Assembly: GCF_040581485.1 (NCBI RefSeq)
Contig: NC_090134.1
Location: forward strand, 16,917,501-16,981,500
Reading direction: 5' to 3'
Length of the DNA stretch: 64,000 bases
From: Linepithema humile
Lineage: Eukaryota > Arthropoda > Insecta > Hymenoptera > Formicidae
Below the pieces are notes generated by a model. The model saw nothing but the letters and a program-made list of their open reading frames with translations, was not told where the DNA came from and did not search any database. Positions 1 through 13,087 of the stretch are shown one piece after another; the first letter of the stretch is position 1; each line of letters begins with the position of its first letter. The position numbers and the translations under genes were made by a program.

Positions 1-3000
1 CAATAAATTTGGCGCAGATTAAAATTACCAAGAGAGATTGTTTAATAGGATTGTCGGTGGAAGGATGCGCGTACTACTCGATCCATCTGCAGAGTAATCG
101 GCCGGATTCCGCGATCGCGGAAAATCGCTTCCATCGAAACACGGCCGTTCCCATTCCGTCCATCAACGCTACAGGGGGATTGTTTTAACGCGTGCCGATA
201 AAATGCGTTTGGAGGTGAGAACGGGGAAACGGATCAGCCGGCGTGAATATAGCCGGAGTGGATATAGATGCCTGTCTCTCGCTCGGATGCTCTCTGACCA
301 GTAACACGGTGTTCCAATTTCGGGGCACAAAGGAGGACACAGCCGTACTCCGCGTTAGATCTGTCAGAATCCTCGTCGATCGACCCGTCCCGTCGGTTAG
401 ACGCTCGTCCGCTCGCGAAAATGTCGATGCCATTAGCGTGGATGGGCCCCCGGTTAAAAGAGTAACACGTTCCAGCCTGTGGAGCTCACAGCTACCGTGC
501 CTCTTTGATCTCGCTCGGAGCACCTGGTACGGAAGGGCCGCGCGCGGTCATTGGTAATAATAACTCGCTTCTCTGAACCGGGTCGACCTCTTCGAGGGTG
601 CCGACACTTATCTCCGGTTGCATCTTATTGCGCGATTCGCGCATTGTTTTCCTTTCGCTCCTTTTATGATTCTGCACTGACTCTCCGATAGCCGGTCCCC
701 TCGCTGCCTCTCGTACTACCGCCTTTCTTCGTAGCCGGGCACGAACAGCTGCTAGTTTCGGATGACCTCGCTAAGTCCTTCGCCTGAGTCGCGCGCACCC
801 TTAAGACGATACGGGTCCTGAGAGACGCTCGAATTCGCAAAAGATGGGGATCGAACAATCGTTGAGAAAACAACGAAGAAGCTTTCTTTTATTCCTTTTA
901 TTTTCTTGCGATTGTGTTCATTTTTTATTATGTTTTATTTTTTTATATATATTTTCTCTTAAAATATTTTTAAAATTCAAGAATATTGTCAAGGTTTTAT
1001 AAATTATAAAAGTTTATCGTTATCGTACATGCAAATCTGTAGGAGACCGTCTTCTTCGGATAGATCCTTCTGGAATTTATAGAATAGAAATTGAAAGCAT
1101 TACATCCTCAAGTCACTTAAGCGTATTTGAATACAGTTAACGCTTTACACGTTTCTTCGTTTCAAATCCGCGTTGAGTAGAGTGAAAAGTAGAGTTCAAG
1201 GAAGCGCTGAATTATGGAAAAGCGATGCGCTCGAACGCATCTGATCTTTGTCGCGGAACTACACGACGCGCGCGAGACGGAGAGAACACAAACGGAAAAT
1301 ACGTGCATAAGGAAGACGTTCAAAGAGGGAGAGTCCGTTAGTCCAGGCTTGCCTTTCGGAAGAAACACGATACCACGTTGGAGGCAGCGGCACTCCGGCC
1401 ATTAGCTATTTACGGAAACGGCTCGGTAAATGGAGCGTGGAGCCGAAGTTGCTTCACGATTTTCGTTCAGCCGAAGAAAAGGAACAAGTCGATGTTTTTT
1501 TCCTCCACAAAGGAACGATAGACGGGTGGCGGGCGCCAAAGGGTTGCCTTTTGGGGAGGGGGAAGAGACAGAATGGTGCTCTTTTATTTCGGGCAAGGAC
1601 GATGCGACTGTTCGAGCGTGCTCCGTTACGTGGAAAATCGTACGCAACGGCGAGGGAGGCTGAAACAATTTTTACCCTCTTCCCTCGTCGCCTCGTTTTT
1701 ACGTCCGTTCCGTCACGTTCCATGGGACGCCATCGGCGACCAGCAGTTGCCGAACGCCGACGGATGTGTGACGGAGGCGATCGTTTGCCGTCAGAAGTGT
1801 GGTTTTTCTCTGAACGGACCTTGATGTTTTTCTGACGCGACAAAAATGATCTCCTAACGGTAGAAGAAAACAGACTTCTTAAGAATGGAAATTGAATCAT
1901 AAATATCCACTTGATTTATATAGGTTAATATAGTTTCAAATTTTATAAGGAATACATTTTATTGCAGTAACAAACAAAATTGAGCTGTCGAAAATATTAT
2001 TGGAAAACGCATTTTTTTTTAAATAGCGTGATTTATAAAGAACGTCTGCGATTTAACTGCATTCCGAAGTTAAATGTTGAAGCTGCCATCCCGATAGCGA
2101 TACTATAAATTGACGCATTCCGATACTCATTGATCACACAGTCCTCGCTCGTTTTGCACCCCGCACTGCTCATAAATTTTTCACGAGGCTGAAAGCTTCG
2201 ATCGCGTGCACTAATCTCGCGGGCAGATGCCGCGCGATGCCTCGCAAAACCGATTACGAGAGAGTAGATCGGTGTATACCGCGCGATAAAAAGACCTACG
2301 AAGAATGGAAATGGGGCCGTTAAATCCGTCAAAATGCCTAGCCCCGTGGCTAAAACGAGTGTGGTGCCTTTCTTCATCGAAGGGACACTCATCCACCGTA
2401 ACTAAACGGATTTCTCTCCTTCTCCTTGAAATTATTCTCATTGTTCGTGCAGCCTCTTCACTATATATGGATTCCCGCAATGATGCATCATAGAATGCAT
2501 TCAGCTGACATTATCGTTTTCCTTTTTCGGATTCAGTGGGACGCAGTTTACTTCGTTCAAGGAACAGTAATCGTGAATTTAAGATTTTACATAAAGACAT
2601 ATGCGGAGGATTATTTTCAAATGATTCTTATTCAAGGAATTTCCCGAGAAAAATTTGTTTTCTTTATGAAAATAACAAGTTTATTTTAATTTTGATGTAA
2701 TTTTAAATATGTAAATACTTTGCACAAACATTTTATCACTGAATTCTTGTGACACAGCTTTTATAAATCGTTGCAGCTATATTTGAAAGAAAAGCTTTAA
2801 AATTAAAAGTGGATAAGACACGTTTTGGCATAATTTTTCTCATATATTATGTTTATATATTATCTTTATGATGAATTCACCAGTTTGTTTTAATAACGTT
2901 TTTAATTAATAAAATTAATTATAGAGTCTCATTAAAACTACAGATAAAAGTTTCTAAATATAATAAAATCGCTTCTGTCTCTAACTCCGTTATAACAACA

Positions 3001-4212
3001 AACGCGCTTTACAGAAGAACACAAGCGTTTTTGTGCTGCGCCATCGACACATGCCAGTTCCAAAGAAGGCAATCGAATGCAAGTTTCAGTCAGCTTCGGT
3101 AGCCGAGCATCGTAATGAATCGTCGCGACTCAACATTTGCCTAATGAGCGCGCTAATCGACGTTAATTTAATGACAAGCCGTACGGAGGCAACGTAAGCG
3201 TCTCAACGAGTCTTATTGACAAGCCTTGCATATGCCGAGCCACTCCAGTCGGAGCTGAAACAATGAGGGACCCCGCCGTGTGTGGTCCATCTCGAACTGT
3301 AAAGACGACTTTTTGCGTCCAACGGTCGTCTAGTCTGCGACACGCGTCGGCGGCGAACCGTAACAACTTCACGGCGCTTCCCGCAGCACAATTACTCGCG
3401 ATCCCCGGGGATGACATTTCTCGCGGTTTATCGCGCAAATATTTGCCAGACAAGATCTTGTAATTCCTTCCCCATCCGCACCGCGTTTCGCGTTGTAGCA
3501 ACGGAGGGTGGCGCAGGGCGGAGGGCTAAGGGTGGCGAACGAAACGAGTAAAAATGAATAAAAAGAGCGGCTCATACTTACCGCGGCACCTGTTGAATAC
3601 ACAGACGTGTCTATCTTGGCATGATTGACAATTACTTCATTCCGTTCATCGTGTGCAAATTCGCTACCCGGACGAGTGCGTTTAAAAGACCTCGTCAGAA
3701 ACGATCTTTAATCCGGCGGATATCTCTCGGATTTTTTTGCCGTTTTTTTTTCATGTCGGGTAAGAAGACGTGTTTTTTTTTCTTTCGCGCCATCGATCGC
3801 AAATATCTTATGCTTATATCTCACCTATATATAATCGAACGATCGCCATTACAGGACGCTCCGCCTTTCGATCATTATTCAAAAAGAGAGAGCAGCATCG
3901 GCACAGCCGCCAAATAGTGCACGGCTTCATTTATCCTCGTTGCTGCGGCCATCAAGGTCAGGCGTGATCCTGTCACGTCATATATCATCGTTAAGACGTA
4001 CCGGGAATACCAGTTAAGGGTTAAAAGCAGCCTTTATCAATCCGAGGCCGAGCCCTCGGGGTCTTTCTCATACGTCCATCGTACCGTTCCGCCGGACGTG
4101 CATTTCCATTAATTCACCCGCCTGTTATAAGCAGACTTTAAACGACCGGCTAGACGATCGCTGTCTTCTGCAGAACTTTCCGCGGCGAAGGGAGAAACGG
4201 TGCTTACGAGAT

Positions 4213-4231
4213 GCGCGATTGCCAATCGCGC
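4213..4231. repeat. perfect 9-bp inverted repeat, 1-nt centre
   Basis: GCGCGATTG and CAATCGCGC flank a single C. The centre reads ATTGCCAAT, so an inverted CCAAT-type word is embedded. One or two perfect repeats of this size are expected by chance in 64 kb. Confidence 0.6.
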
Positions 4232-5312
4232 GTCCCGACGCACGCGGAATAACGCTCTCGCCCGATCGAGACGAACATCGCGATCACGCGCGATGACGCG
4301 TCTTCCCGGAAAATCGTCCCCCGTTCATCTCGTGATCGCTAGGTGGTGATGAGTCACGGTCGGAAGCCTAAAAGATCATACAGTCAACGATCGTGCGGGC
4401 ATTCTCAGCAATTTTCTTCTCGCCGCGTCGGCGTCTGAGGATACATTGTCTGCGGATGTGCCTCGCAAATCGATTGCGCTGCTAGCGGGCCGCCAAACGA
4501 TCGTGATAATTTGCCGAGGTCTCGCTCGCCCTTACCTGCCGGTAATGACAGTCGCCGGAGGCTCGAGGAATTCGTGGGAGGCTCAATTTTGTTAAATAGC
4601 CAACGACTACGTGGATGCGGGGAAAGGAGGAAGAGGGGGGCCGGTGACGTACCCGAGCGAATTCCAATTGCGGATCATGGATCACGGTCGACACACTCGA
4701 TCTCTCTGAACCACAATACATCATTTAAGTTTCCACGAACAGTTTATCGCGTTTTACTTGTTCCTCCAAACTCATTCATATATCATAATAGTGGACATCC
4801 ATTAATTTTAGTATCTCGAAAGAAACGTCTAACTGACCTTGAGCGGAGTGTCACACACACACACATTAATTATAAAAATTTTTAAATAGATATACGTCTG
4901 ACTGGAAAGCGCCTTATTCAAATTTAATTATTCTGTTGCGGGAAGAAACATTAGAAGCTCGTGAAAAAAAAAAATTTATCTGGAACTTTCCATGCGCAAC
5001 AGCTAAATATACGATATATGGAATATCCCGCGTACTGTAAAAATTTGCGATTCAGATGCATAACGTAGCGCATCGGGGGAATGATGAAATTCTAACACGT
5101 ACGCGGAAAAATTTGTAATTTCCTCGCTCCGGGGGCGCCGGGCGCTGTATCTCGCGCGAATTCAATTTTGCCGTATATGCAGATACATAACCGACCCGGG
5201 TCACTTTAATCCCCCTCAATGGCGCTCATTATTCTTTCAAGACCATTTCCAAGAGGCATTTCAATGCGAATAACTTATGTACGTGCCGGCAGTCACCTGC
5301 TACACGGCCGCC

Positions 5313-5373
5313 CGAGAGACGCTCTCGAAGCACTCTCTCTCGGTACGATGCACCGTACAGGTGCATTGTACCG
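5313..5373. repeat. two adjacent hairpins
   Basis: A small stem (CGAGAG 5313-5318 with CTCTCG 5322-5327) is followed by a much stronger one. There, 5341-5354 pairs with 5360-5373 over 14 positions, with one G-T wobble, around a GTACA loop. The larger stem is unlikely by chance. Confidence 0.75.
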
Positions 5374-5544
5374 CGGCGCACAATCGCCGAAGTTGAGATG
5401 GCTCGCTCGCGTGGGAGGCTGAGAGAACTAGTTCTCTCTCTCTCTTTCCCTTTCTCAAGCGAGAGACGCGCGGCGCAGCGAGATGCAGAGGCAGGGAGAA
5501 GAAGGTTCTTGACTGGCTACTTCTAAGGTCAGGTCAGACTGGAA

Positions 5545-5576
5545 GGAGGAGGAGGAGGAGGAGGAGGCGGCGGTGG
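5545..5576 (+). repeat. GGA/GGC triplet repeat
   Basis: Eight or so GGA units pass into GGC/GGT units. Confidence 0.85.
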
Positions 5577-7269
5577 TATTTCGCCGACGGATGATCCGGC
5601 TCTGGCCTTCACCCGCGCGCGCCTTCAATCCATCTCGCTTCTTCCCATTAGCATTCACTCTGCCTGCGGATAATTACATGGACTTGTAACTCCAAAATCC
5701 CGTCGTCCGAGAGAGAGAGATAGTGGAAGGATCTCGAGTATTTGCGATGCCGGGTTGCGATCATTAATATCGACGTGACTCCCAGACCGAAACCGTGGAG
5801 CTTGCGAAATTTATGCTCGATTGAAGCCATCGATTAAGAAGATTGCTCGCGTGTTTTGCCTCGTGTATCACTTAAAATTGAACGCGCTGACAAATTAATG
5901 TTCACGCAGCTGGGAATTAACGCTGCGCGCAAACGTTATCATCGCGGCATAATGTTTTATGTTTTAACAAGAGATTAAGAGCGGTATAATTCCAGGTTGG
6001 TTTATATTTTTGGACAATTAAACGGACGCGCTTTCTATTAATAATAGAAACATTGCAATCGGCGCGATGCGTATTTGTGTTCGTTGCGTCGAAAAAGCAA
6101 TAATCTCAGCTACCCCGGGCTAAATCCATGCTCCTAATTTACCATTTCCGCCACATGTGCGCCAGCGTGAGTAATCAATTGATGATGTTGCTCCCATCGT
6201 CGTCTCGTCCCGTCCCGTCGTCTTGAGATCGTGACTTGCGCGCTTACGAGTGCATCAGCTTGGATCTTTTTTATTCGGCCGGTTAAACGTCTCTCGCAGA
6301 ACGCAATAACCGGGCGAGAGCCGAGTCGATATCACACAGGGGTGTGTTTTAATCTAAAGCATATCTCTCGGGTGGTCCACGCGTAAGAGTGTGCGTACAT
6401 ACGTCACCTTGCGAGCCAAGGGTACTTCAGGCAACTATTCGGAGGGTGGAAGCCGGGGAGAAGCTATAGCACTCTGTACATTCGCTCCCCGAAAGATTGA
6501 TGGTGACACCACAGGGGTGGCGTAAGTCATCCGCGTAAGGAAAAAGAAAGTTTAAAGTTTCCCGCCTGAACATGCATCGCCCCTTAAATACCCTTAAATT
6601 TAATGATGTCTAAGATAGAAGGGGGTAGCGTGCGGCGCGCCATTCCAAAACTTCGCCATTTCAGTCGCCGTAAAGTTTTAAATGTGCGGAAACATGATGG
6701 CGCGCGAGCGCTTAATTACGGAGTGAATTAAAAGAAGCGAAATGGAAGTCGGTGCAGTTTGATGGACAGCGCTCGATTAAAATATAAATCACCGTCACCG
6801 TTCCAGGCTGTGTTAACAAACTAAACCGCGATGCCGTCCCTTTATGATAATTCCTCGCGCATAAAATGTAATAGTTAATTATCATTACAAATCGCCACAT
6901 AACTATGCATTTAACAATAATTTGTTTTAAACGGACCTATTTCTCTGCCTATTCTACCGTAACGCGAGTTTAATATTATTGTGTGTATATGTATATTTGT
7001 TGGGTAGGGAATTAGTCCCTTGTATTTAATTAATCGTTGTTTGGGCTTTATTGCATTCGGCTTATTACGGCGAAATAGCGGAATTATTGAACGCGGAATC
7101 GCCACATTACACTATATTTGGAGAGCATAAATTCCGTTCTACCAATATTAGTTGTCAGTGACACCGCGACGTAATAAATCTGTTCACAAATAATCGTCAG
7201 AACGTCTTAGCATACGAAAACATTTATTGCAAAAGGATTGCCGATTAATCTTATGATTGAAATGTGAAG

Positions 7270-7291
7270 TACTCAACATATATGTTGAGTA
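7270..7291. repeat. 22-bp perfect palindrome
   Basis: TACTCAACATA followed by TATGTTGAGTA is an uninterrupted palindrome with 11-bp arms. It lies about 120 bp upstream of the ratchet-like site. Confidence 0.8.
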
Positions 7292-7390
7292 ATATTTTTA
7301 TAAAATTAATGCAAAAATTAATATTTTTATCAAAATAAATTTTATATTAATTAAAATTAAAGTAGCAGTTTCTTATAAACCTTTATTAAT

Positions 7391-7419
7391 TTCTCATCTT
7401 TCTTTTGTTTCAGGTATGT
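7391..7419 (+). other. candidate recursive splice (ratchet) site
   Basis: A long pyrimidine-rich tract (TTTCTTTTGTTTCAG, ending at 7413) is followed directly by GTATGT. An acceptor and a donor are thus fused with no exon between, the layout of ratchet sites in long insect introns. It lies 24 kb upstream of the proposed first exon, so it would work only if a + strand transcript starts before it. Confidence 0.4.
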
Positions 7420-7470
7420 ACATCACGCTTGTAGACGATACAAATCAATAATCGACGCGAATAATTATTT
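7414..7470 (+). other. candidate 57-nt exon after the ratchet site
   Basis: A strong acceptor at 7413 and a consensus donor (ATTATTT then GTAAGTAGC at 7471) delimit 57 nt, a multiple of three. Two frames contain stops, while the frame starting at 7415 is open for 18 full codons (YVHHACRRYKSI...). It may be a cassette exon of an unseen transcript, or the exon-definition unit of a recursive splice site. I do not recognise the peptide. Confidence 0.35.
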
Positions 7471-9052
7471 GTAAGTAGCTACACTTGTAATACATTAACT
7501 TTTTATATTGATTAAAATTAAAGTAGCGGTACTATAAAAAATTTAAATTTTTTCTAAGATTAATGCAGTATTTTTTTTGTATATATATGAAATTTATTCT
7601 TATAAATTAAGGATTTATAAGAAAAAAGGCTTACACGATTAAAAAATGCTTAGCGGTTAAAATGACTTCATTACGGTCGTAATTGATCACTACAGTGCGC
7701 ATCAGCGTTGAGAACAGGAAACGGGAAGACCCGTAAAGAACAATAACAACGTGACTAAACTTATGTTTAACGCGAGAATCGACGGTGCTCAAAATTAAAA
7801 GGCAACCGTAAAAAAATCTCGTCTACGGACGGAAGGACCCTTGATACAAATATGGTAAACACAAGACAGGAATGCCGGTTTCCTAACCCTATACCTGTCG
7901 CGACATACGGAAAGCGACGAGGATAACCGGAGAACGACTGCGGTCCGCGCAATCTCGAAGGACGAAAATCCTATCGGGCCTACAACCTGTCCTGTCCCAA
8001 GACATCTGTGTGTCCCCCCCCCCCTCCACTCTCCTTCCCACCATTCCATCGGCGACCCATCTCGCCAGATACCCGGCTCGTTCTGCTTGTTTACAAATTG
8101 ACTTCATAAGGGGCGGTGATTTCCACCGCAAATGGGATCGGCCGTTGGTATTCACGACATACGGCTAACCAGATCGAACCTTCCGAAATCTAGGAATCGT
8201 TATGGTCCAACCCCTTTCTCAGCGCATTGCCTCTCATCGTCATATCCGTACCCTTTGAGAGAACAAGCGTAACACGAATTTCCTGTTTCCTCGTTAACGA
8301 CTTTGAAATTAAACCGGAACGAGTGGCTTTGAAACTCGAAAATAGAAGGGAAAAGCGTATTATCTTTCGTATCGATCATGCGTTATCTTACTTTTGTGGC
8401 GTAGGGAAAATAACGGTTTTCGAATATTATAAATCAATCGCGAAACAGATAGAATATACAAATCGTAAAAATAATGCAAAATAATATGATATTCGTTGAA
8501 AAGATGGAATCCCGACGGCTATTTCGACGCATTATAGACTCCTCACATATCGTGCAAAAGCGCGGATTCAACCGATTGCTATCGATTTATGTAGTTGGTG
8601 ACGGTGGATATCACGCATTATCCAAGGAATCGCTCGTAAATTACAGAGTTTCGCGGACCATCGAGTATAAGTACGTATCACTTATCCGGACGCGAGATGC
8701 ATTTACAAGAACAGCTTCATCGGGACGAGGTATGCGCGCAATCATGGAGTTCCGCGGATAATGCGGATAATCGGTTATATCGCTGAGAAAACGTATCATT
8801 ACGGCGCGCACGGATAAAATGCGCATCGAGAACAATCTCGAAACCGTCGCGGTTTCGTGAAAAATTATCGCGCGCAGACTCGTGTATTCGCTGAAACGGG
8901 GCTAGCCGCCGAATTAAAAATCACTTAGCGGTTAGAAAGCTCTAGGGATAATTGCGAAACCGGTTCTGCACGCGGCCGGTATCCTTTCTCACGAGATTCA
9001 TCCCACGCATTGTGCACTAGAAGCTCTCGGTACTTAGACAAAGCGCGTTTAT

Positions 9053-9071
9053 ATTAATACCGCGTATTAAT
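9053..9071. repeat. 8-bp inverted repeat, 3-nt centre
   Basis: ATTAATAC and GTATTAAT flank CGC. Several repeats of this size are expected by chance in 64 kb. Each arm holds ATTAAT, a homeodomain-type word. Confidence 0.5.
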
Positions 9072-10628
9072 GCAAGCCGGATGCATCCCGTTTGTCATGC
9101 CGGCAGAAATCTTGATGCAATTTTTAACGCCCCGTTGGACAATGTTAATTAATTATCTTATTTATTTATTAATTTCACCCAACCGTTGCGCGATCAATAA
9201 TTAAGTAATTAATGACCGACATTTACCGATATTTTGTAAAATTTAATATGTTCTGCGAATAATAATAGAGTTAAAATATTCGTTAAAAGAATTTTCGTAT
9301 CTAAATTGAATTTAAATTACAGAGTATGTTAAAAAATTCACATTCACACGCTCACACGCGTCGATTTATACGTAGATTAAAGAAATTGATTTGAAACTCC
9401 GGGAAACTCGAGATTCTAAGAAACTCAACGCGACTAGAATTCTTCAATTGAATCGCTAGTAAGGTAATAGCTTTTCAATACGCGAGGATGAAATTGCTCG
9501 GCCATCTCTGTAATTTTATTATTTCGCAAAATGGAAAAGAAATTTTTCTTTGCAACAAAAGTACCGAAGATTGCGGATTGAAATAAGAAAGCGCGTCTTC
9601 TTTATATCTGCGTAAATGTAGGCGGAATTTTTTCATAAGAACTAGCTCACAATATCCCGCTGTGCGGTTTCTAAACGGCTCATCTATTCGCACTTTGTCA
9701 AGTTGTCGAGCGGAAAAAAGTCTGGTGTTTATGCAGCCGCTCGGCTATTCGTATTCGTAACTATTGAAAGGTCGTTGTAAAAGACGAGCGATGCAGAATG
9801 CCCGAACGGTCCAGGCACCCTGTGTTTATGGAAGCAATTTTCCGGCATCCGAGACAAATGACGTCCGCCAAGGACCTATTCGATCGCCGAGCGACCATAT
9901 CCAGACCCATGTGCTAAACTGTCAGCTTTTCTAAAGCAGATCTTTTCGAGAATTCGAAACCCCAGTAATGTTTACAATAGCCTTATTAATGACTACTCCT
10001 TTCTGTTACGTGAACGGATTCTATGATGACCTAGCGAAACCTCCCATGAAGACGTAAAAAAGATTTTTTACAAGTCGACATTTACGTGACGAGTAGACAA
10101 ATTTAAATGCAGCGTGAAATGAAAAAACGTTTTTCGTTATCACACATAATGTATACATATTTAGCGTGAAAATTAAAATTACGTGGAAATTTTTCTTATT
10201 TCAAGACGAAAAGATTTTTAAAATAGGAGATTTTAAAATAGGAAGGAAAAATTATAAGATATAAGTATTAAGATAACATACTGTTGCTTTTACATAAAAG
10301 CAAATCTCTTAAGTAGTTTATAAACGAAAAGATGAAGATATATTAGTTAGAAGATTATCGGATAACGATGTCCGAAAAATATAAATACTATTCAAACGGG
10401 CAAAAAATAACAGTCAACCGGTTTTTGACCAATAGAAACTATTTATGAGTTTAAAGCGGATAGGCACGAGTGAAACGACAATAAAAATGAATCTCGTGAC
10501 CAATCAGCCCACGGCTTTCTCGGAGGCACTAAACACCTGAAATCACTATAGTCGCACAGTCCATCGGTCGCTGACGATTCAATCGCCGACGGTATATATA
10601 TCGATCCATAGATCCCCGCTTTACTTTG

Positions 10629-10662
10629 TTTGTTTTTTCAATTTTCCGTGGTCCAGGTAAAT
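10629..10662 (+). other. second, weaker acceptor-donor fusion
   Basis: A T-rich tract (TTTGTTTTTTCAATTTTCC) leads to GTGGTCCAG at 10656, followed at once by GTAAAT. It has the same acceptor-then-donor layout as 7413/7414, but the ten bases before the AG are purine-interrupted. It could be chance. Confidence 0.2.
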
Positions 10663-10835
10663 ATGAAACCTTGACGGTTCGGGCCCAAACTAACAGTGTC
10701 ATGTTAAAAGGCTAAGAGGGGTTAATTGTGCCTCGATGTAAAAGAAATTAGGCTCGTCGAGAACCGTAGTCCAAATATCCCTGCCGCAGACGCGACGCCG
10801 ATGCCCTTTTCACAAGGCTGAGATCCTTACAAGAT

Positions 10836-10859
10836 AAAAAAAAAAAAAAAAAAAAAAAA
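10836..10859 (+). repeat. A24 homopolymer
   Basis: This is a run of 24 A. No upstream AATAAA or duplicated flank was seen, so I do not call it a retrocopy tail. Confidence 0.9.
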
Positions 10860-13087
10860 GAAACCAGTCACTCAGCGGGGATGCTCGGGATATCTGGCAT
10901 CCACGAGTGCGCTCGCGAGGACCGGCTTTGTGCGGAGAGAATTGTTTGGACCCGAAATGCAAATCCCTTTACAAATAACAATGCTTATATAGAACGCAAA
11001 GTTCGATTCGGTCGGCTTCGGCTAGCTGGCCGCAACTACTCTGTATATGCGACAGACGCCGCCTTGGGATCGCGTGATTTCTCGTCTCTGTTCGTTTCTA
11101 CATAATTCCAACGGGCCAGTCGCGATCAACTTGCGGTGAGCCGGGCAGAGCAGAAATAAGAACGCGATATAGGTACGTGACGGCGAACAATCGGCCGCGC
11201 ATTTTGGAACAGATGCATGCGATAGCACATGCCGAATCCCGATGGAATCTAGCGACACTTGGCACGTTCCAACTCGGGGATAAGATAAAGAATCGTGCGT
11301 CATGAAGTCTTTAGAAGTGCCGCACAAATTCTAGCGAGCCGTCCTACTTTTGCAGAGATTCTATCAATAAATCATTTTATGTGACTAAAATTGAGAGCAC
11401 TTTCTTATTAATCGACTCCGCTTGACATAATTTTCGAAAGTACACCGCGTTTAAATTATTAAGACACTCCGTTTAAAAATTAATCAAGCTAATGCCATTT
11501 CCGTATTCTCGCCGAAAGAAAACACAAAGTATCAGACTCGACAATTTGTCAAAAACTAGCGACTCGCGTAATTTCCGAGAAAACGTTTACGCTATTTCTT
11601 TTTTTTTCCCCCTTCGGCAGGATTATGCGTCGCGCGCGCGCGGAGACGAAACTGATATGTTAAAAGGCAGCAATATACAGAAAACGCGGGATGACCGCGT
11701 GTCACAATGTGTACACAAGTTGCATATGAGCTACACGTCCCACGGACTTCGGGCGGCATGATCCTCGACCCAGCAGCGTCCAGATGGAACACCGAAACAC
11801 GACACTTCTTAACACAAACAATTCCAGATGTGCTTTGAGCATACGCGAAGCGGAAAATGTTGTATGCGAGATCTCACGCGTTAAGTGACGTTATGCCGGA
11901 AAGTTGTTTGACCAAACAAAACGTGGTATTGAAGATAATTATATAAATAGATCTTTTCAAGTTCCCTCGCGCGTTGCTTGTCAATTTCAATCATGTTACT
12001 GTCGGTTTTGCTATTTTTAGCGCCAGGATACATTTAGTTCGATTAATATGAATTAACGTGAATTCAGCTGATTTTTCGTTTCTTAAATTAAAGTGAAAAT
12101 TAAGAACGAACAACGTGTCGATTAGATTAAGTATTACAGCTTAACGCTCGCCGTAACATTGCGAAAACCCGTAATCGAACGGAATAAAACGCGAGTCACA
12201 TTGGGCCGCTATATATCGCGAGAGATATGAACGTCCGGGAACCGCCGAGGAATCGAAAGAGAGAGATTCTCGCTCCATGTACGAGAGAAAGGTGATCGAT
12301 GGCTCGGACGATTGGTATCGCGAGCCAATACGATACCCCAGAGACATTACACAGACGCACTTGGAGAAATTGCTAATCCCCTACATCACGACCCTCGGTA
12401 CTCCGTTACGCTGTTACTCTTACGCCATCCCGGTATACTCGGCTACGTGTCAGGAATTTCTCTTTCCACCCTAAACGGCCATTCTCGCGAGATAGTTTGG
12501 GGTAGTTTATCTGCTGCAGTCTGCTCCATCGCGCCAAGCATTTCGCAGCGCGAGCGATTTTACTTTTCGAAAATATTTCTATATTTCTCTTTCGGTATAA
12601 TTAATTGTAAATAGTTAGAATAACAAATTGTGATAATTATAATAATTGATATCGTACGATAATTGACCGTGCAGGAATTAATGAGTTCCTTATAACTCCG
12701 TACTTCGCATATCTGTCTTACGCATCTGCAAAATTGCGTTCGTATTCGAGCAGGCCGCCGGCATTTCGATTTCAACGTCGATAGTCTCGCTGTTTGACAA
12801 CCCTTCGACCCTGTTGAACATCGTACCGTCTGATCCTTCATCTTCCCTTACAACATCTCAATATCCCTCGGATGTATGCGTTAATGCATCGCCTTTTGTG
12901 CATCGATAACGCGGTTGCACGCATGTCACGCACGCGAATGCATGTTGAAGTGAACAGACTGCATATACTCCCATATCCGTTTAGGTAGCTGAAATCACGC
13001 GAGAACACGCAACATCTATCTTATTGTTAGTAGTTGGAAAACGATGATGAACGGAATTGGAATAGTAATATTCAGTGTATTATGTGT

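Larger units (their letters stand above)
1..7390. other. upstream region A, no coding gene seen
   Basis: Blocks of balanced GC with abundant CpG (1-880, 1400-1850, 3000-4720, 5100-5850) alternate with AT-rich spacers (880-1150, 1900-3000, 4780-5000, 6800-7400). Open frames up to 148 codons occur on both strands in the CpG-rich parts but overlap one another and resemble no protein I know. Strong inverted repeats at 4213, 5313, 5341 and 7270 are listed separately. A minus-strand donor-like GGTAAGTATG lies at 3582-3573. Confidence 0.6.
7471..13087. other. upstream region B, no coding gene seen
   Basis: This is mostly AT-rich with short CpG-rich patches (about 7.7-8.2, 8.8-9.1, 10.5-11.3 and 12.1-12.5 kb). 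It contains a C11 run near 8015, an inverted repeat at 9053, the A24 run at 10836, and an acceptor-like tract ending at 11620. No frame has recognisable protein features. Confidence 0.6.

Noticed and set aside
3573..3582. Minus-strand GGTAAGTATG donor
   Set aside because: No credible upstream exon or matching acceptor on that strand.
10836..10859. A24 run as the tail of a retroposed copy
   Set aside because: No poly(A) signal, target-site duplication or gene-like sequence upstream was seen.
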